Shown here one piece after another: positions 17,333-25,586 of a stretch of 64,000 bases of DNA. The position numbers were made by a program, and so were the translations under genes. The notes beneath the pieces are model-generated. The model was not told where the DNA came from, made no database searches, and was given only the letters and a program-made list of their open reading frames with translations. Source of the DNA: Ktedonobacteraceae bacterium (GTDB lineage Bacteria > Chloroflexota > Ktedonobacteria > Ktedonobacterales > Ktedonobacteraceae); the NCBI GenBank assembly GCA_035653615.1, contig DASRBN010000039.1, forward strand, positions 152,275 to 216,274, written 5' to 3'. Within the stretch, counting starts at the first letter, position 1, and each line of letters opens with the position of its first letter.

Positions 17333-17547
17333 CTGATGAATTTTGCCAATCGAATCAGGCAATGAGAGGCCTTCTGTGCCCCTGTCATTGAAGGGTCATG
17401 TCATTCTTCGCTGCGCTCAGAATCCCATGGCCCTTCAATGACAGGGGCATGTCATGCTGAGCGCAGCGAAGAATCTCAGCCGGGCGAGTGAGATTCTTCG
17501 CTGCGCTCAGCATGACATGGCCCGATGCGGTCATCAAAATTCATCAG
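17333..17547. repeat. Composite nested inverted repeat containing family A units
   Basis: Outer arms CTGATGAATTTTG (17333-17345) and CAAAATTCATCAG (17535-17547) are perfect inverted repeats. Inside are a second, nearly perfect pair at about 17380-17401 and 17427-17448 (CCCCTGTCATTGAAGGG and its complement) and three family A units at about 17400-17423, 17450-17475 and 17491-17518. The element fills almost the whole gap between two convergent genes and looks like a MITE-type unit with no coding capacity. Confidence 0.8.
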
Positions 17548-17556
17548 AGTGTGTGG

Positions 17557-18777
17557 TCAGCCTGTCCGGCTAGTGCGTATCCACTCTGCGGTGTGCTTTT
17601 TGCTGTGCTTGAGTACGAGAAGCACCCATAGCTTCCAAAGCATGAATGCCGGCGCGTAAAGCAGAGACCTATAAACCGTTACGGGGGGGCGCAACAGCAG
17701 GAATACTGTGCTGACGTAGAAGGCCAGGCCGGCAATAAATGCGAAACTCAGCAGGAGTGCCGGCGGAAACGATAACAGGGCCGATAGGACGAGCGCCAGT
17801 AAAGACGAGCCTGCTAAAAAGGAAAGCGGCGGGGTCAGGAGTTCTAGCATAGCTTCAAAGCAGGCCCATGTGCGGCGTTGTAGGGTTGCTTTGAGCAGGT
17901 CGATGGCGATCTGCCAGGTAGTATTGCCGTTTCCCAATGTTTCCCATCGTATGTCCTGCGTGCGCATGGCGGCGAACGTGGTTGGCATGATCGAATAGAT
18001 AATGGCTTCCGGTACGTAGCGCACGCGTTCGCCCTGCCGCACGAGGGAGAGGTAGTATTCGTAGTCTTCGGCAAGTGAGTATGCCTGCCAGGGATGACGT
18101 TGTAAGAGGCCGCTGCTGAAGCACATACCGTTGCCCGTAAGTGTGGAGGATGCGCCCAGGTATGTCCTGGCGAGGGGACGCACGTGGGCATGAAGGGCTA
18201 CGGCGATCCAGCGCAGGGCGCTGCCGGGTGATGCGCTGGCATTCAGCACCGTCCAGCGTCCTTGCAGCGCCTCTGCTCCGCGTGCTAGCTCTCTTGCCAT
18301 ATGCTGCAAAAAAGCTGGTTCTGTTTCGGAATCGGCATCGATGATGACATATGCGTCATACGTTGAGGGGCTTGCCGCGATCTTTTGCAGCATCCAGTTG
18401 AGCGCATAGCCCTTGCCACGCCTGGCCGAGTCGCATCGTTCATAGACGCTAACGCCGTCAAAGCGGCGTGCCAGTTCTGCCGTGGTGTCGGTACAGTTGT
18501 CGGCGATGACGTAGACGGTGTAGCGGTCTTTGGGGTAGGCAAGCCTGGCAAGGCTCGTTAAGAGGTTGCCCAGCAGCAGCTCTTCGTTATGCGCAGGGAC
18601 GAGGATGGCGAAGTTGTAACGGGGCGTTTCTTTGGCGCTGGGGCGAGTACCAGCGGCCTTGCGTTTTTGCGTGGCGACGATGGCGGTGAGCGAGAGGACG
18701 ATCAGGTAAAGAATGGGGGCCGCGATCACTACCTCTGCTGCCAGCAGAAGCAATCTGAGAAGCTGGATCATGGACAT
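17557..18777 (-). CDS. Glycosyltransferase family 2, membrane-bound
   Basis: GT-A glycosyltransferase of 406 residues. One N-terminal membrane helix is followed by the catalytic domain: NFAILVPAHNEELLLGNLL, YVIADNCTDTTAELA, the DxD-like IIDADSETEP and the late LAEDYEYYLSLVRQG (QxxRW-type region). Three or so C-terminal hydrophobic segments follow. This resembles processive or cellulose-synthase-like GT2 proteins. ATG at 18777 overlaps the end of the Wzy-like gene by ten bases, indicating coupling. The frame upstream to 19053 is an overlap artefact. It is the last gene of the five-gene export operon. Confidence 0.83.
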   Translation of the reverse strand: MSMIQLLRLLLLAAEVVIAAPILYLIVLSLTAIVATQKRKAAGTRPSAKETPRYNFAILVPAHNEELLLGNLLTSLARLAYPKDRYTVYVIADNCTDTTAELARRFDGVSVYERCDSARRGKGYALNWMLQKIAASPSTYDAYVIIDADSETEPAFLQHMARELARGAEALQGRWTVLNASASPGSALRWIAVALHAHVRPLARTYLGASSTLTGNGMCFSSGLLQRHPWQAYSLAEDYEYYLSLVRQGERVRYVPEAIIYSIMPTTFAAMRTQDIRWETLGNGNTTWQIAIDLLKATLQRRTWACFEAMLELLTPPLSFLAGSSLLALVLSALLSFPPALLLSFAFIAGLAFYVSTVFLLLRPPVTVYRSLLYAPAFMLWKLWVLLVLKHSKKHTAEWIRTSRTG

Positions 18778-20297
18778 GGTTGGGACGTTTCCTTTGCATG
18801 TTGTTTCTCTATCGACGGGAGTTTCATCAAGATGCCGGCCAACATGCCAACATAGATGACGTTGCGATAGAAAGAGAGTTGATAATCCGCGAAAGCGACC
18901 ATGATCTCCATGATGATCATGCAGACAACATAGATGGCGATGAGCCGCAGGTACTGGTCGCGCAACAGGCGGGCGTAGAGGCACCCGCGCACGATGATGG
19001 CTCCGAAAAGATACCAGAGGGCGAGATAACCGAGCGGGCCTAAGCGCATCCACACCCAGTAGATGGTGTTGTGGGGTATGAAGTTGTAGACCGGGTCGTC
19101 CTTTGAAATGTCGATGAGCGGAATTGGCTCCAGGAATGGTTTGCCGAAACCGAGTCCTAATGGATTGAGCCTGGCGGTGTAGATGAGATCGAAATTTTCG
19201 GTGTCACGGTACAGGTTGGAGGCGGCATCGGAGGGGTCGGGGTGAAAAACTGAGACAATGGCGCGCGCGGGTTCGCTGAAGCCCCCTGCTCCTTTGTAAA
19301 AGAGTGCTACATAAGTGCTGCCTGGCAAAAGGGTGAGTAGCAGGAGGACGGCCAGTAATTTGCGCGCTTCTGGCTTGATGGCAAAAATAAGCGCCCAGGC
19401 GACCAGCAGTCCGACGAGAAGGGCGATGAAATCCGCGCGCCGGTTATTGGCGATCAGCGAAATAAGGAGGAACGGTAGAAGCGCGAGGGCTGTATAGAAT
19501 TGCGGGTGGTATTTATAGTACAGGCTGAACAGCGCGATCAGCAGGAGGATGGATATCCAGAAATAGGACTCCTCATGTGACATGATCTGGTGATAATCGG
19601 CAAGGTCGCCATGTATGACGATGAAGTAGATGTACACACCTTCCAGGGCTTTGATGCCGGCGCAGGCGATGACGAGCCAGAAGAAGTAGCGTAGATGTAA
19701 TCGAGAGCGAACCAGATTATAGGCCAGGAGATATCCCAGGAATAGATACCAGAACGATCTGACTTCATTGACGGTGATTTTCAAATTTCCGCCGGTCGCC
19801 AAGCCGTGTACTATGCCCCATACAATGCAGAGCAAGAAGAGAGTGAATGGAAGGATGAGTTGCCCGCCCTGCACCATTTTTTGCCGCTTGAGGAGGTTTT
19901 GAACGATCATGACGAGCAAGACGAACAGCATGAAGAAACCGATTGGCCGGTCTGGCAATCCTTGGAGGGCCAGTGGCCAGTAGAAGACAAACACATTGGG
20001 TGTGCCGCCGAAAACGAGCAAGGGATTTTGCTCAATGAGGAGCGTACAACTAAGTACGGCAAAGAAGCCAATTACAGGCCAGCGAAAGGTGAGGACGAGA
20101 ATGATTGAGACCACCAGGAGTTGCACTGCAAGAAAGAATCCGGTGGATACCGCGGCGACAACCAGCAAAAATACAAGGCCGAGCATGCCACTAAAAAGTG
20201 ACAGAAACAGCACCAGGTCACTCCGCTTGCGCTCAGAGAGCAAGAGAGCGACGGTGTCTCGCTTTTTTGGTGATGCAGTTGGTTGAAGAAGCTCCAT
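18768..20297 (-). CDS. O-antigen ligase/polymerase family membrane protein (Wzy-like)
   Basis: Polytopic membrane protein of 509 residues with about 11-12 hydrophobic helices. A large extracytoplasmic loop at about 340-400 includes GLGFGKPFLEPIP and FIPHNTIYWVWMRLGPLGYL, matching the conserved HN/H-x-W-x-G region of the Wzy_C/WaaL family. It most likely polymerises repeat units on the outer face of the membrane, alongside the Wzz-like and CpsD-like proteins encoded just upstream. AAGAAGGG precedes the ATG at 20297. Confidence 0.83.
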   Translation of the reverse strand: MELLQPTASPKKRDTVALLLSERKRSDLVLFLSLFSGMLGLVFLLVVAAVSTGFFLAVQLLVVSIILVLTFRWPVIGFFAVLSCTLLIEQNPLLVFGGTPNVFVFYWPLALQGLPDRPIGFFMLFVLLVMIVQNLLKRQKMVQGGQLILPFTLFLLCIVWGIVHGLATGGNLKITVNEVRSFWYLFLGYLLAYNLVRSRLHLRYFFWLVIACAGIKALEGVYIYFIVIHGDLADYHQIMSHEESYFWISILLLIALFSLYYKYHPQFYTALALLPFLLISLIANNRRADFIALLVGLLVAWALIFAIKPEARKLLAVLLLLTLLPGSTYVALFYKGAGGFSEPARAIVSVFHPDPSDAASNLYRDTENFDLIYTARLNPLGLGFGKPFLEPIPLIDISKDDPVYNFIPHNTIYWVWMRLGPLGYLALWYLFGAIIVRGCLYARLLRDQYLRLIAIYVVCMIIMEIMVAFADYQLSFYRNVIYVGMLAGILMKLPSIEKQHAKETSQPCP

Positions 20298-20308
20298 GAT
20301 AGCCCTTC

Positions 20309-20443
20309 TTATTTTTTTAGCGTGACATAGGCGATCATACTGATGGTTACGAGCAAGACGAGCAGGCGGGTTTTCTTATCATAGTCGCGAGAAATCAAGC
20401 CCAGGCTAATAAATACGGCGAACAATACCAGAATTGCTTGCAT
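20309..20443 (-). CDS. Small membrane protein, 44 residues
   Basis: A 44-residue peptide starting MQAILVLFAVFISLGL, with two short hydrophobic helices separated by the charged turn SRDYDKKTR and ending TLKK. The start is convincing: AAGGAG lies six bases before the ATG at 20443, and the gene fits the 28-base gap after cpsD and the 11-base gap before the Wzy-like gene on the same strand. I do not recognise the family. A role as a small accessory to the polymerase or chain-length complex is inference from position only. Confidence 0.65.
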   Translation of the reverse strand: MQAILVLFAVFISLGLISRDYDKKTRLLVLLVTISMIAYVTLKK

Positions 20444-20471
20444 AATGACTCCTTTGCTACGCGAGTACCTG

Positions 20472-21509
20472 TTAAAGAATCTGCCGTATCCAATGAGGAA
20501 CGTGGCTTTCCATGTGATTGAGAATGACGCCTCGAACAGGGAGATCTTTAATCCTCGCATAGGTTTCTTTCAACATGCTCTCAGAGATGATCTGCGAATG
20601 CGCAACGATAATGATCGACTCGGGTAAACAGGCGGCCAGGTAGCTATAACCGGCGGTAAGCATGGCAGGGAGATCAACGACCAGCAGGCGATTCTTGTCG
20701 CTAAAGATATTGTGCAGACCAACGCGCTGGATATGATGCAGCAATTTCATCGCGTCTTGCGAGCCATCACCGGCGGGGATTACTGTTAAATTGTTCTCGA
20801 CCTGGTAACAAACATCCTCTGCCGTACATGATCCGCGCACGAATTCCGCCAAACCGGGAGCTTCAGGCAGGTGAAAGTACTTATGAAGGGTAGGGTTTTC
20901 CCAGTTACATTCGAGCAATGTAACTGGCTCTAGCGAGTCACGCGCTAACACCTGTGCCATTAATAGTGAGATGAGCGATTTTCCTTCGCCATCAATCGAA
21001 CTGGTAAATCCGACGCTGCGTACAGGAGCGTGCTCATTGAAAAAAAGGGAGATGCACAACTGCCGGTAACGGTTTTGGAATATCTGAGCAGCCGCGGAAT
21101 TTTGTTTATGTATTTTTGTGATGAATGCATTGTCCACGGGTGCCTTATTATGGACGATAACAGGTTGCGGCGGCGGAAGAGGTGTTTCAGCTATACGCTG
21201 TACCTCTCTTGATAGAGGCTGCGTAGCCGGCTGCTCATCATCTTCCAATGCAGGGTGTGTTCCGGCGGGATTCTTCGCTTCGGGAAGAATGACTTGAGTG
21301 GGCCTGTCGTCTACTTCCAATGCAGGGTGTGTTCTGGCAGGATTCTTCGCTTCGTTCAGGTTGGCATCAGGGTGCCTGTCATTCTTCCCGAAGCGAAGAA
21401 TCCTTCGCGCCTCTTTTGAGAGGGATGTAGGGATGGCTTGTGTTTGCTCCGTGGACGAGTCTTCTTGTGTTTCACTAACCGGTACATTAGCATTGGAATT
21501 GCTTGCCAT
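20472..21509 (-). CDS. CpsD/BY-kinase-like P-loop ATPase with repeat-expanded N-terminal region
   Basis: Cytoplasmic ATPase of 345 residues related to the tyrosine-kinase partner of Wzz proteins. The Walker A-type motif SSIDGEGKSLISLLMA lies near residue 170; LVVDLPAML is the Walker B-like strand. The C-terminus lacks a tyrosine cluster, so autokinase activity is doubtful. The N-terminal 100 residues are low-complexity. They contain ILRFGKND and two copies of EAKNPARTHPALE-type sequence 24 codons apart, which are translations of degenerate dispersed repeats. ATG at 21509 is set by AAGGAGA six bases upstream. The gene lies between wzz and the small membrane peptide. Confidence 0.8.
   Translation of the reverse strand: MASNSNANVPVSETQEDSSTEQTQAIPTSLSKEARRILRFGKNDRHPDANLNEAKNPARTHPALEVDDRPTQVILPEAKNPAGTHPALEDDEQPATQPLSREVQRIAETPLPPPQPVIVHNKAPVDNAFITKIHKQNSAAAQIFQNRYRQLCISLFFNEHAPVRSVGFTSSIDGEGKSLISLLMAQVLARDSLEPVTLLECNWENPTLHKYFHLPEAPGLAEFVRGSCTAEDVCYQVENNLTVIPAGDGSQDAMKLLHHIQRVGLHNIFSDKNRLLVVDLPAMLTAGYSYLAACLPESIIIVAHSQIISESMLKETYARIKDLPVRGVILNHMESHVPHWIRQIL
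21242..21420. repeat. Dispersed repeat units captured in frame inside the cpsD-like gene
   Basis: Two copies of a 41-base segment (CTTCCAATGCAGGGTGTGTT, then a GGATTCTTCGCTTCG part) begin at 21242 and 21314, 72 bases apart with two or so mismatches. A third, inverted family A-like unit lies near 21379-21403. The spacing is an exact multiple of three, so the frame is kept. Confidence 0.8.
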
Positions 21510-21621
21510 TATGGTCTCCTTATGATTCATCTGATTTGAACGTTCAGGCATAGATGATGCTCGCGATCTAGATGCTAAGTTTTTATCATCAAAATTGGGA
21601 AGAGCCTTGTGGCCATATGTG

Positions 21622-22644
21622 TTACTTATTCTCGCGCACTAGTTGCTCTCGCGCGGTATTTGGGATCAGGAGCGAAATGGTAGGAAGTGAGAGATTGGGC
21701 AATTGCATGACGACAGGAGGAGCAATAATATGTTGCAGCTCGACAGCAGAGTATATTGTATGGTCACGGCGGACGAGAATAACAAGGAAGAGCGTATCGG
21801 CCAGTAGGGCAAGAGCCAGGCCGGCCCCCCCACCGAGAAGATAGGATTTCAGGCGCGAAACCGGTCTATCGGGTAACTGGGGAGGGTCAAGAACCTGGAA
21901 GAGGCTGCTTACATTTGTCCCTTGCGCGCCGATTGACTGCTCGATGGTGTTAATGGTGGCCTGTATATTCTGCACGGTGAGTTGTGCCTGCACCCTGGTC
22001 GCATCGAGGTTAGCTAGTTGAGGATCATTCGCCAACTGGCTGGTGGGATGTGCTGATACGTAGCTGGCTTCAGCTGCGGCTGCATCATTGGCGCTTTTCT
22101 GAGCGGTAGCAAGTTGCTGTTGATAGCTAGCTAAGAGGTTGCGCCCCTCAGCAATTGATAAATCCAGGCTTTGCGCTCCATATTGCGAGATAATAGACGC
22201 TACGACCTGGCGAGCTATATAAGGATTTGCGTTCGTATAACTCACCGCGAAGAGATTATATGCCTGGGGAGTGACCACGACGTTCTTCGATAGGTCATTA
22301 AAAAGCGCATCTTCCAATAGCTGTGGATTGTCGGTGGTGGTCGAGTCGAGATTGAGTGTTGGAGCAAGATCAATACCCTTGACCACCGTATCAACAAACG
22401 CGCGGGTCTGGAGCAATTCGCTAAGAGCTGTTGCCTGCGTTTGGGCCGGCGTAGATGTCAGATCAGCCTCGGGGCCAGTTGCGCCGATGACCGCATAGCG
22501 ATGCAAAGCCCATAGTGATGCCGTTGATTGATAGGTTCGCGGAACCATAACGTAAATGACCGCTACCCCTACCATAGGCAGCACGACCAGAAAGATCAAA
22601 AATCGTAAAGGATAGCGAAAAAAAACCTCTAGAGTCCGTCTCAT
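21622..22644 (-). CDS. Wzz/chain-length determinant family protein
   Basis: Membrane protein of 340 residues with two terminal helices, FLIFLVVLPMVGVAVIYVMV at about 15-34 and a second near 265-290. The extracytoplasmic helical region between them is rich in Gln and Ala (coiled coil, about 150-215). The C-terminal cytoplasmic tail contains RRDHTIYSAVEL. This is the polysaccharide co-polymerase that sets polymer length with the CpsD-like ATPase encoded next. AGAGGG lies upstream of the ATG at 22644. It is the first gene of the export operon. Confidence 0.83.
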   Translation of the reverse strand: MRRTLEVFFRYPLRFLIFLVVLPMVGVAVIYVMVPRTYQSTASLWALHRYAVIGATGPEADLTSTPAQTQATALSELLQTRAFVDTVVKGIDLAPTLNLDSTTTDNPQLLEDALFNDLSKNVVVTPQAYNLFAVSYTNANPYIARQVVASIISQYGAQSLDLSIAEGRNLLASYQQQLATAQKSANDAAAAEASYVSAHPTSQLANDPQLANLDATRVQAQLTVQNIQATINTIEQSIGAQGTNVSSLFQVLDPPQLPDRPVSRLKSYLLGGGAGLALALLADTLFLVILVRRDHTIYSAVELQHIIAPPVVMQLPNLSLPTISLLIPNTAREQLVRENK

Positions 22645-23057
22645 GATTGTCTATCCCTCTAAACGTCGTTCTTTGTAGGGGCGTACCGCGTGACGAGTGC
22701 GATGAATGATTATGTGCTAGATACATCTGCACTCTACACAAATTCGCACGCTACGGTCGCCCGCCTTTCACTAGCTAGAGAGAAGGATACTCTCGATAGA
22801 GAAGCATAGCGTGTGTGGTGGGCGTGTAAATCAGGTGGAAAGGGATGCGCTGAAGTACAGAAAATATTACCGGGCAAGCCGGCTTCCGGGTAATGACTCT
22901 GCACTTTTCTTCTGCAAATAGTATGACTTCTCTACCCCCATAACTACTATATCAACACTTACCGGTGCTAATTTGATGATCAGGTCATGGGGCAGGGCGC
23001 AAGTGAAGCGATGCACGAATATGTTACATGGTTGATTCTCTATCAAAGGAGACAAAA
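22645..23057. other. Divergent intergenic region with repeat D halves and a palindrome
   Basis: About 410 bases between divergent genes. GTAGGGGCGTACC (22675-22687) and GGTCGCCCGCC (22755-22765) are the two halves of a family D repeat, opened by about 67 bases. A near-palindrome at 22867-22893 has outer arms TTACC/GGTAA and an AGCCGGCT centre, and could be an operator. No coding region is supported. Confidence 0.5.
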
Positions 23058-24221
23058 GTGAAGAACGGAACAACAGTAGTTGTCGGAGCCGGGCCCTATG
23101 GGCTTGCGGTGGCCGCCCATCTCAAAGGAAAAGGTGTCCCGGCACAAGTATTTGGAAAGCCTATGGAACTCTGGCAAAAAATGCCGGCAGGTCTATGCCT
23201 GAAGTCGATCTGGACAGCCTCGTCTATCTCTGATCCTGCCGGTAAATATACCATCGACCGTTACTATGCCCTGAATAAACTTCCCCGCCAGGAGCCAATT
23301 CCGCTGCGCAATTTTCTGAACTACGCGCTCTGGTTTCAGCAGCAAAATGTGCCCGATCTTGATGAAACGTACGTGGAGCGGCTTGCTGCTGATGGTAACG
23401 GTTTTCGCCTGGAACTTGCTGATGGCCGGTCAATCGAGGCGGAGAAGGTGATTGTCGCAGCAGGCATTTCCTCGTTTGCCTACCTGCCCGAGTACGCGCG
23501 AGACCTTCCTGAGACCCTGGCCGGTCATACAGGGACAAATAAAGATCTTTCCGCCTTTGCCGGCCGCTCGGTGGTGGTGATCGGCAACGGGCAGAGCGCG
23601 CTGGAATATGCGGCGCTCTTAAATGAGGCCGGAGCAAATGTAGAGCTGATTGCACGAGGGCCTGTGCGATGGCACACGAAAATGCTGTACGAAAAGACTG
23701 GTCCGGCCAAACATATCTTTTACCCTCCCGGAGATGTTGGGCCTCCGGGTATCAACTGGCTAGTAGCTTTCCCCGGGTTGTATAGTCGTTTACCTGATGC
23801 GATCAGAATGCGGCTACACCGGCGTGCTGTGTTGCCTGGGGGATCGAAATGGTTGCGCCCGCGTGTCGAGGGACATGTGCGCATTACCGAGAAAACGCAG
23901 GTGGTGAAGGCAACGCCTTGTGGAGAAAGGCTGCATCTTGTATTGGATGATGGCACTACGCGCAATATCGATTATATGATGCTTGGAACGGGCTATAAGG
24001 CTGATGTGCGCAAATTGAGCTTCCTTGATGCGAGTCTGCTGCAAAAAATACAGGTGAGGAACGGCTATCCAATCCTCAATGAGGACTATGAGTCATCTGT
24101 AGCAAACCTGTATTTTGCCGGTATGTTAGCAGGGCATACCTTTGGTCCCACCTGCCGCTTTGTGTCGGGGACGAAGGCGCTCGCTCATCGCATCGCGAGT
24201 GGCGTAGCGCGGTCTTCGTAA
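23058..24221 (+). CDS. FAD/NAD(P)-binding oxidoreductase (flavin monooxygenase-like)
   Basis: Two-dinucleotide-domain flavoprotein of about 387 residues. The N-terminal FAD site is TVVVGAGPYGLAVAAHL; a second Rossmann motif, VVVIGNGQSALEYAALL near 180, would bind NADPH. GTGYKADVRKL is the usual late motif, and YFAGMLAGHTFGP closes the FAD site. GTG at 23058 is preferred to ATG at 23028 because AAAGGAG lies six bases before it. The substrate is unknown. The ATP-grasp gene follows after 32 bases, so the two probably work in one pathway modifying a small molecule or glycan substituent. Confidence 0.78.
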   Translation: MKNGTTVVVGAGPYGLAVAAHLKGKGVPAQVFGKPMELWQKMPAGLCLKSIWTASSISDPAGKYTIDRYYALNKLPRQEPIPLRNFLNYALWFQQQNVPDLDETYVERLAADGNGFRLELADGRSIEAEKVIVAAGISSFAYLPEYARDLPETLAGHTGTNKDLSAFAGRSVVVIGNGQSALEYAALLNEAGANVELIARGPVRWHTKMLYEKTGPAKHIFYPPGDVGPPGINWLVAFPGLYSRLPDAIRMRLHRRAVLPGGSKWLRPRVEGHVRITEKTQVVKATPCGERLHLVLDDGTTRNIDYMMLGTGYKADVRKLSFLDASLLQKIQVRNGYPILNEDYESSVANLYFAGMLAGHTFGPTCRFVSGTKALAHRIASGVARSS

Positions 24222-24253
24222 GTGAGCCGGTTTCACCTAAGAATAGGGAAGCA

Positions 24254-25525
24254 ATGTCCATTTTTTCGCACAGGAGAGTACTGCAAATAAGCGATCAACA
24301 GCGGGGTGGCGCGCCGGTTGAGCCTGCTTTCGATGTTATTTTTGAGGCTCCGGCGCCCACCCGGCAAACCGGCGCAGTTGTTTTTGGCGGCGATTTTCAA
24401 GGGTTGGGCATAGCGCGCAGCCTGGGAAGGCATGGCATACCCGTTTGCGTGGTCGATAATGAGTTCTTTATCTCACGCTTCTCTCGCTATACCACCCATG
24501 CCATCCGGGTAGCAGACCTGCGCGATGAACAGCATGCAGTAGAAGCCGCGCTTCATATTGGCCGGAAATACAATCTCAAGGACTGGATACTGTATCCAAC
24601 TCGTGATGAAACGGTGGCGGCTTTCTCCCGCTATCGTTCTCAGCTCATGCAGTTTTTTCGCGTTCCAACGCCTGATTGGGATTCTATTCAATGGGCGTGG
24701 AATAAAAGGAACACGTATCAACTTGCGCGGGAGCTAGGCATTCCTACGCCGCGTACCTGGTATCCAGCGGATGTTGGCGAGCTGGAAGCGCTTGAAGCAG
24801 CACTACCACTGGTAATAAAGCCAGCGGTGAAAGAGCATTTTATCTATGCAACCAGGGCCAAAGCCTGGCGAGCTGATACCTCGGCGCAATTACGAGAGCG
24901 TTTTTCGGAAGCCCTGCGCCTGGTTGGGCCTGGGGAAGCGATGATCCAGGAACTGATCCCTGGCGATGGACAGCAGCAATATGCATATTGTGCGTTCTTT
25001 AAGGACGGAAAGGCTATTGGCAGTATGACTGCCCGGCGACGACGCCAACACCCGCCCGAGTTTGGCCGAGCGAGTACGTTTGTGGAGACGGTCGATCAGC
25101 CGCTGCTAGAGACCTATTCAGAACGTTTTCTAAGGGAGATCAACTATTATGGGCTTGCGGAACTGGAATACAAACTTGATGCTCGCGATGGGCAGTATAA
25201 GCTCCTGGACGTGAACGCGCGCACCTGGGGCTATCATACGCTTGGGCAGTGTGCCGGTGTCGATTTCCCATACATGCTGTTTTGTGACCAGTTGGGTGAG
25301 CCGCTGCAAACCTCTCGCGCCAGATCTGGCGTCAAATGGATTCGCCTCGTTACCGATCTTGCAACCGCGTTGGTCGAGATCAAGCGAGGCAATCTAGATT
25401 GGCAGAATTACCTGCAAAGCCTGAAAAACTTCGATATCGAATCCGTTTTCTGCCGCGATGACCCATTGCCTGCTGTAGTAGAGTTGTTACTTGTTCCATA
25501 CTTATTTATGATGCGTGGTTTTTGA
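24254..25525 (+). CDS. ATP-grasp ligase-like protein
   Basis: ATP-grasp protein of 423 residues. An N-terminal pre-grasp domain starts AVVFGGDFQGLGIARSLGRH, the ATP-grasp core includes LVIKPAVKEHF and EAMIQELIPGDG, and the metal-binding end is YKLLDVNARTWGYHTLG. It resembles the carboxylate-amine ligases found in polysaccharide clusters (D-aspartate ligase or carbamoyl-phosphate-synthase-like). Such enzymes form amide bonds through acyl phosphates, so it may attach an amino acid to a sugar acid. The acceptor is unknown. Confidence 0.78.
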   Translation: MSIFSHRRVLQISDQQRGGAPVEPAFDVIFEAPAPTRQTGAVVFGGDFQGLGIARSLGRHGIPVCVVDNEFFISRFSRYTTHAIRVADLRDEQHAVEAALHIGRKYNLKDWILYPTRDETVAAFSRYRSQLMQFFRVPTPDWDSIQWAWNKRNTYQLARELGIPTPRTWYPADVGELEALEAALPLVIKPAVKEHFIYATRAKAWRADTSAQLRERFSEALRLVGPGEAMIQELIPGDGQQQYAYCAFFKDGKAIGSMTARRRRQHPPEFGRASTFVETVDQPLLETYSERFLREINYYGLAELEYKLDARDGQYKLLDVNARTWGYHTLGQCAGVDFPYMLFCDQLGEPLQTSRARSGVKWIRLVTDLATALVEIKRGNLDWQNYLQSLKNFDIESVFCRDDPLPAVVELLLVPYLFMMRGF

Positions 25526-25537
25526 GACCACCAGATA

Positions 25538-25569
25538 GCGGGTGACCATCAGGGTACGTCTGCCCCTAC
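25538..25569. repeat. Family D dispersed repeat
   Basis: GCGGGTGACCATCAGGGTAC followed by GTCTGCCCCTAC, closely matching the element at 5598-5625. As there, it lies between convergent genes. Confidence 0.6.
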
Positions 25570-25586
25570 GATGGTTAGCAAATAAG

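Noticed and set aside
18778..19053. N-terminal extension of the GT2 protein
   Set aside because: It overlaps the Wzy-like coding region and is rich in His/Arg/Pro from the wrong frame; the GT2 helix begins at 18777.
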